From: Micromonospora marina
Lineage (GTDB): Bacteria > Actinomycetota > Actinomycetes > Mycobacteriales > Micromonosporaceae
Assembly: GCF_900091565.1 (NCBI RefSeq)
Contig: NZ_FMCV01000028.1
Span: 19,666-83,665, forward strand
DNA: 64,000 nucleotides
Reading direction: 5' to 3'
Positions within the stretch are counted from its first letter, which is position 1; each line of letters starts with the position of its first letter. This document shows positions 60,369 through 64,000 of the stretch, piece after piece. A program made the translations under genes and the position numbers. The notes beneath the pieces are model-generated. The model made no database searches. It was not told the origin of the DNA and saw only the letters and a program-made list of their open reading frames with translations.

Positions 60369-60991
60369 CGGCCGAGCCAGGTGGCGACGCACGCCTCGTT
60401 GCCCTCGGCGTCGGCCAGGACCCACCACTTCGGTGCGTGCGCATCGGAGACCAGCCGGCCGCCGGCAGCCAACGCGGCGGCGATTCGGACCTCGGCCTGA
60501 TCATGTGGGACGGCGACATCAAGGTGCATGCGGTTGCGTTGTGGACGCGGAGCATCCATCGGCTGCACCCCGAAGCCCGGACCCCGGCGCGCCGGGTCGG
60601 CCAGATAGTCGTCGTCGATCTGGCGGTAACCCAGCAGGGCCCGCCAGAACGGCAGCACGTCCGCGCCGACCAGGGCGTCGAGTGTGACGTTGACGAGCTG
60701 CACGGCGGTCGGATCGGCGGGGATGCCCAGGTCCCTGGCGGCAGCCGAGATCCGCCGGGCCAGCGTGACGTCGCGCGACGACAGGGACACCGTGACGCCG
60801 GCATGACGCAGATCGACGTTGACGTACTGCTGCTCCGCGCCACCGGCGAGCCGGCCGATCTCATCGACGAACGCTATACCCTCGGCCAGCGAGCCGGTGC
60901 GGAAATACGCCGAGACCACGTGGTAGAGGCAGCGCCAGTCCTCGACACCGTCGGCCGCGTGGAACTGCCCGGCCGTGATGCGCACCATCAT
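60365..60991 (-). CDS. Pterin carbinolamine dehydratase-like domain fused to a VOC domain
   Basis: 208 residues. The first 95 (AYFRTGSLAEGIAFVDEIGRLAG, VNVDLRHAGVTVSLSSRDVTLAR) follow the fold of 4a-hydroxytetrahydrobiopterin dehydratase, but the catalytic His-His-Pro is replaced by Gln-Gln-Tyr, so dehydratase activity is doubtful. Residues 100-208 are a glyoxalase/VOC half (VQLVNVTLDALVGADVLPFWRALLGYR, NRMHLDVAVP, WWVLADAEGNEACVA). This fusion is known in actinobacteria without assigned function. It is coupled to the GNAT gene. Confidence 0.8.
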   Translation of the reverse strand: MMVRITAGQFHAADGVEDWRCLYHVVSAYFRTGSLAEGIAFVDEIGRLAGGAEQQYVNVDLRHAGVTVSLSSRDVTLARRISAAARDLGIPADPTAVQLVNVTLDALVGADVLPFWRALLGYRQIDDDYLADPARRGPGFGVQPMDAPRPQRNRMHLDVAVPHDQAEVRIAAALAAGGRLVSDAHAPKWWVLADAEGNEACVATWLGR

Positions 60992-61053
60992 GCCGGCGAA
61001 CCTAGCATCGGCTGCGCGACGGGGCGCGCCGTGGCGCTCGCGCTCACCCTAGG

Positions 61054-61638
61054 ATGGTCCCGGTGACCTTCCCCGAACGGCGGCCCGCCGACGTCCCGAC
61101 CGACGAAGAACGGGTCGACGCGGCCCTGCGGTTGCTCACCGGCGTGCCGGCCGCACTCGATGTCGCCGTCAAGCGGCTCGCCCGCGGCAGCGGCGTCTAC
61201 GCCTGGTGGGCCGCTCCCTCGGTCCTCCCCGATCTCCCCGGACCACCGAACGACAGCGACCCGTCGCGGCGGATGCTCTATCTCGGCCGGGCGACCAGCC
61301 TGCGCGGCCGGATCCTGCGCAACCACCTGCGGCGTTCGGGCAGCTCGACGCTGCGCCGCACGTTGGCCGGTCTCCTCGTGTCCGAGGGCTACCGGACGAC
61401 CTGGACCGACCGCGTCGTCCTGATTCCCGCAGACGAGACACGGCTGACCGCCTCGATGCACGAAAACCTGCGCCTGACCTGGGCCGAGGACGCCGAGCCG
61501 GCGAACATCGAGGCCGAACTCGTCCGGCGCCTGCACCCGCCGCTCAACGTCCACGGCGTCGACCCCGAGCACATCCAGGCGGCAGTGGTCGCCGCCAAGA
61601 ACGCGTACAACCTCAGCAGCGGACCGGCGCAGCCCTAG
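61054..61638 (+). CDS. GIY-YIG nuclease-like protein
   Basis: 194 residues. GVYAWW and LYLGRATSLRGRILRNHLRRSGSSTLRRTLAGLL carry the GIY-YIG core (the second YIG is YLG) with a basic Arg; the metal Glu-like residue may be in the later EAELVRRLHPPLN. Stand-alone GIY-YIG proteins of this kind are common in actinobacteria and may cut or bind DNA. ATG 61,054. Convergent with pyrE, 2 nt apart. Confidence 0.78.
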   Translation: MVPVTFPERRPADVPTDEERVDAALRLLTGVPAALDVAVKRLARGSGVYAWWAAPSVLPDLPGPPNDSDPSRRMLYLGRATSLRGRILRNHLRRSGSSTLRRTLAGLLVSEGYRTTWTDRVVLIPADETRLTASMHENLRLTWAEDAEPANIEAELVRRLHPPLNVHGVDPEHIQAAVVAAKNAYNLSSGPAQP

Positions 61639-61640
61639 CC

Positions 61641-62165
61641 TCACGCCGTCAGTGCGGCTTCCAGATCACGACGGGTGAGGGCGGCGCGGAGCTGCAGCCC
61701 CTCGGCGGCCAGGTTCTCCCGGCCGCCCTGCTCGCGGTCGATCGCGCAGACCACCGTCTCGACCTGGGCACCGACGGACCGGAGTTGTCCGCACGAGGCC
61801 AGGAGCGCGCCTCCGGTGGTCACCACGTCCTCGATCATGACGACCCGCAGACCGCTCACCGGCCCGCCCTCGGCCACCTTCGCGGTGCCGTACTCCTTCG
61901 CCTGCTTCCGCACGAAGACCGTCGGCAGCCCGGTCAGCTGCGACATCACCGTGGCGATCGGGATGCCACCCATCTCCATCCCCGCCAGCACGTCGCACTC
62001 CGGCAGCAGAGCGACCATCGCCTCGGCGACCTCGCGCAGCAGCTCCGGCTTCCCCTCGAACAGGTACTTGTCGAAGTACTCGTCGCTGACCTGCCCGGAT
62101 CGAAGATGGAACCGGCCGGTGAGATGGCAGGTGTCGTAGACGCGGCGCGCGAGCGGGTGGGTCAC
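61641..62165 (-). CDS. pyrE: Orotate phosphoribosyltransferase
   Basis: 174 residues. It transfers ribose phosphate from PRPP to orotate, giving OMP in pyrimidine synthesis. GMEMGGIPIATVMSQLTG is the loop region, VRKQAKEYGTAK holds the flexible catalytic loop, and VVMIEDVVTTGGALL is the PRPP-binding signature. GTG at 62,165 is the start. It stands apart from other pyr genes, next to a mobile-element scar. Length is typical of the family (about 175-215). Confidence 0.92.
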   Translation of the reverse strand: MTHPLARRVYDTCHLTGRFHLRSGQVSDEYFDKYLFEGKPELLREVAEAMVALLPECDVLAGMEMGGIPIATVMSQLTGLPTVFVRKQAKEYGTAKVAEGGPVSGLRVVMIEDVVTTGGALLASCGQLRSVGAQVETVVCAIDREQGGRENLAAEGLQLRAALTRRDLEAALTA

Positions 62166-62184
62166 CGGCCCAGTTTCGCACCCG

Positions 62185-62358
62185 TCACACGATCCGGCGG
62201 ATGCGTACCCTCGGAGGCTCGTTGCGGAGGTGACCCAGCTTGTGCTGGCGGACCTGCTCCTCCCACACCTCCTGGTCGTACTCCGGGTCCGGCGCCGTCC
62301 ACCGGTGCGACCCGTCGCTGTAGTGGAACTTCTCGTCGCCGGCCCGCAGCACGCTCAC
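62185..62358 (-). CDS. Small hypothetical protein of the mobile-element gene set
   Basis: 57 residues from GTG 62,358, highly charged (EKFHYSDGSHRWTAPDPEYD; RQHKLGHLRNEPPRVRIRR). Overlaps the preceding gene by GTGA. No domain is recognised. Third positions are G/C-rich and the overlap chain with the next three genes supports a real gene. Such small proteins travel with integrative elements of actinomycetes. Confidence 0.6.
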   Translation of the reverse strand: MSVLRAGDEKFHYSDGSHRWTAPDPEYDQEVWEEQVRQHKLGHLRNEPPRVRIRRIV

Positions 62359-62573
62359 CGCACCCACCCCAGGAACCGCCTGTGCAACGTCCCCGCCGGC
62401 GCCCAGCTCAGATCCGCCGTCGCCCGTACCAGCTGCGCCCCCAGGTACACCGCCAGCGACACCGGCGCACCCTCGTACTCCGCGAGCAGCTCCCGCCGCC
62501 GCGTCGCGCACGGCCACGGCGCACCGCATCCGCCGCACGTCCAGACCGGCAGCACCGGCCCGTGGGTGCTCAC
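62355..62573 (-). CDS. Small Cys-containing hypothetical protein of actinomycete mobile elements
   Basis: 72 residues from GTG 62,573. WTCGGCGAPWPCATRRREL gives three or four cysteines in a zinc-ribbon-like spacing, followed by EYEGAPVSLAVYLGAQLVRATADL and RRFLGWVR. Similar proteins accompany gntR and other small genes in actinomycete integrative elements. It overlaps both neighbours by GTGA. Function unknown. Confidence 0.7.
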   Translation of the reverse strand: MSTHGPVLPVWTCGGCGAPWPCATRRRELLAEYEGAPVSLAVYLGAQLVRATADLSWAPAGTLHRRFLGWVR

Positions 62574-62749
62574 CCGCGCACCCCCAGGAAGCGGGCGACG
62601 CTCGCGCGCGCCTGCCGGCTGGTCGCCCACGCGACCTGCCAGCAGGGGTACGGAGTCAGCCGCGCCCACCACAGCCGGCAACCCACGCACATCCCGTCCA
62701 GACCCCGTACGTGCACCGCCAGGATCGCCGCTTCTCCCTCGGCAGTCAT
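62570..62749 (-). CDS. Small Cys-rich hypothetical protein
   Basis: 59 residues from ATG 62,749: MTAEGEAAILAVHVRGLDG, then CVGCRLWWARLTPYPCWQV with three cysteines, ending in ARFLGVRG. It overlaps the upstream stop by ATGA and the downstream start by GTGA. A possible small zinc-binding protein. The four-gene overlap chain is the main support. Confidence 0.6.
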   Translation of the reverse strand: MTAEGEAAILAVHVRGLDGMCVGCRLWWARLTPYPCWQVAWATSRQARASVARFLGVRG

Positions 62750-62943
62750 GCCGGCTCCTTCGGGCCGTTGCTCGCGATCGGCTCTTCGTGACGGTGCGCG
62801 TCTCGCAACCGAGCCGCCTGATCAAGCAGCCGTCGCTGCGCCTCCGCCTGCTCACGTTGCTGGATGGCCTGCCCGGCTCCCCGCTCCCGCGACACCGTCC
62901 GACGCCGCAACCGTTTGAGCAGTTCAGTGATGCTCGCCGCCAT
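62746..62943 (-). CDS. Small basic coiled protein, first of the mobile-element set
   Basis: 65 residues, very rich in Arg, Gln and Glu (LLKRLRRRTVSRER, QAIQQREQAEAQRRLLDQA), predicted helical. ATG 62,943 lies about 100 nt from the 18-bp palindrome and diverges from gntR, so the operator probably controls this four-gene run. No family name is known to me. Confidence 0.6.
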   Translation of the reverse strand: MAASITELLKRLRRRTVSRERGAGQAIQQREQAEAQRRLLDQAARLRDAHRHEEPIASNGPKEPA

Positions 62944-63045
62944 CGCGTCTCCATCGTCAGCCTGCCAATGACGTGTCGGGGCTCCCCGTTACCGCGCGGC
63001 GTGGTTGCTGACCGGAGCCGAACGGTAACGGGTCGCCAGCCACAG

Positions 63046-63063
63046 AACCTAGTGCACTAGGTT
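63046..63063. promoter_or_regulatory. Perfect 18-bp palindrome, candidate GntR operator
   Basis: AACCTAGTG followed directly by CACTAGGTT is a perfect palindrome. It lies between the divergent small-gene operon (start 62,943) and gntR (start 63,148). Position and symmetry fit an autoregulatory site of the GntR protein controlling both directions. Confidence 0.75.
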
Positions 63064-63147
63064 TGCAGTCGGCAAGGGAGGCACGCGAACTTGGCACACC
63101 AGGTTGTCTGTGGTCGACTGGGCGGGCTGACCGGAGGTACCGCCGAC

Positions 63148-63696
63148 ATGCCGAACACGCCTGCCTACCTGACGATCGCCGCCGACCTACGTGCAGCGAT
63201 CCTGTCCGGAGAACTCTCCGCTGGAGCGAAGTTGCCGTCCGAGTCCGGCCTGATGCGCCAGTACGACGTGAGCCGGACCGTCGCCAAGTGGGCCATCGCC
63301 GTCCTGAAGGGCGAGGGCATTGTGGAGGGTCGAGCCGGATCCGGCGTGTACGTCCGAGACACCACCCGGCTGGTTCGTCATGCCCGGGGCCGCGACGTTC
63401 GCTCCGGCGACGGCCCGACTTCCCCGTTCGCGCGCGACGCAGCCGGCGCCGGGCAGCAGGGCACCTGGGAGCACGACAGCCGCCACGAACGGGCCGATGA
63501 GCGGATTGCCGCGCGGCTCGGCATCGAGCCGGAAGCGCCGGTGATGCGAACGTCCTACCGTTTCCTCGCCGACGGCGAACCGATACAGCTCTCCGTGTCG
63601 TACGAGCCGCTTGCCCTCACCAAGGGCACTCCGATCGAGTGGCCCGAGGACAGCGACGTGAAGGGCGTCGTCGCTCGTATGGACAATGCCACGTAG
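63148..63696 (+). pseudogene. GntR-family regulator truncated at the IS junction
   Basis: 182 residues remain. The N-terminus has the GntR winged helix (YLTIAADLRAAILSGEL, LPSESGLMRQYDVSRTVAKWAIAVLKGEGIVEGRAGSGVYV in pieces) and the start of a UTRA-like effector domain (VMRTSYRFLADGEPIQLSVSYEP). Homology ends at GVVARMD, where about 70 residues are missing, then NAT and a stop supplied by foreign sequence. GGAGG precedes ATG 63,148. DNA binding may survive, but effector response is likely lost. Confidence 0.78.
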
Positions 63697-63697
63697 C

Positions 63698-64000
63698 CTA
63701 AGTTGATCTTGGCGGTGGCTGGACCCGGTAGATGTGGATGGTCGGTGGCCGGTCGTGGCGGATGCTGGCCGGTTCGTCGGGTTTCTTGACCCGGTACTGG
63801 TTGTGGCGGGCTCGTTTGACCGCTCGGGGGCAGGTGCGTTCCCTGCGTTCGGGAATCAGGAGATCGGCGATCCGGGTCAGGTGGACCGGTAGCTGGTCAG
63901 TCCAGTCCTGAGGGGGGAATGTCCGCCGTACCGGTGGCGGTGCGGCGGATCAGGCGCAGGACCCTGGTGAACGAGACCCGGTCGGGGTCGATGTCGGCGG
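63698..64000 (-). mobile_element. 3' part of an IS4-type transposase gene, frameshifted, cut by window edge
   Basis: Reading left from the edge, ADIDPDRVSFTRVLRLIRR is a transposase segment; after an extra base near 63,920 the frame continues as DWTDQLPVHLTRIADLLIPE, then RTCPRAVKRARHNQYRVKKPDEP and stops at 63,698. This ending is typical of actinobacterial IS4-family DDE transposases. As it stands the frame stops early (SGLD then stop), so the copy is probably inactive. The IS end lies within a few bases of the gntR break. Confidence 0.72.

Overview
The window is very GC-rich, densely packed, and carries many coupled gene junctions (GTGA/ATGA overlaps), GTG starts and actinobacterial families (EccB, MbtH, DUF2267, small mobile-element genes). 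It suggests a Micromonosporaceae-like actinomycete; the genus is an inference. No rRNA, tRNA or CRISPR was seen.

Positions 228-27,874 hold one long leftward operon for a hybrid NRPS/PKS product, made of nine genes with almost no spacing. In transcription order they are: A-PCP-KS (AT-less); a thioesterase fused to a LanB-type tRNA-dependent dehydratase-like domain; a second, paralogous LanB-like protein; A-PCP-C-PCP; KS-AT-KR-DH-ACP; a SyrP-like Fe/2-oxoglutarate hydroxylase; MbtH; C-A(Asn)-PCP; and C-A(Ser)-PCP-TE fused to an MFS exporter. The terminal TE has Cys where Ser is usual. The combination of LanB-like enzymes with an assembly line, a Cys-TE behind a Ser module, and a covalently attached exporter is the most unusual content of the window.

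Positions 28-38 kb hold housekeeping and stress genes: DUF2267, a molybdopterin oxidoreductase ending in a transporter remnant, a methyltransferase, a lone EccB, and a persulfide-detoxification cassette (CstR-like repressor, CstB-like MBL-rhodanese, rhodanese-DUF2892, TauE/SafE) with two palindromic operator candidates. Two SAM-dependent or spermidine-synthase-like genes follow.

Positions 38-55.6 kb hold an acyl-CoA ligase with a palindromic operator, several methyltransferases, a PepSY membrane protein behind a possible RBS-sequestering stem, hydrolases, a PP2C-like phosphatase, degraded PadR and PhzF genes, and a metal-handling group (HupE-like, ArsR-family, CDF transporter).

Positions 55.7-61.6 kb hold accessory single-domain genes (ABM, YunG-like, acetyltransferase, a frameshifted gene, DinB, DUF4279, GNAT, PCD-VOC, GIY-YIG) with visibly lower GC in parts, followed by pyrE. 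The right end (62.2-64 kb) is a mobile-element scar: four overlapping small genes, a perfect 18-bp palindrome, and a gntR regulator cut short beside an IS transposase fragment.
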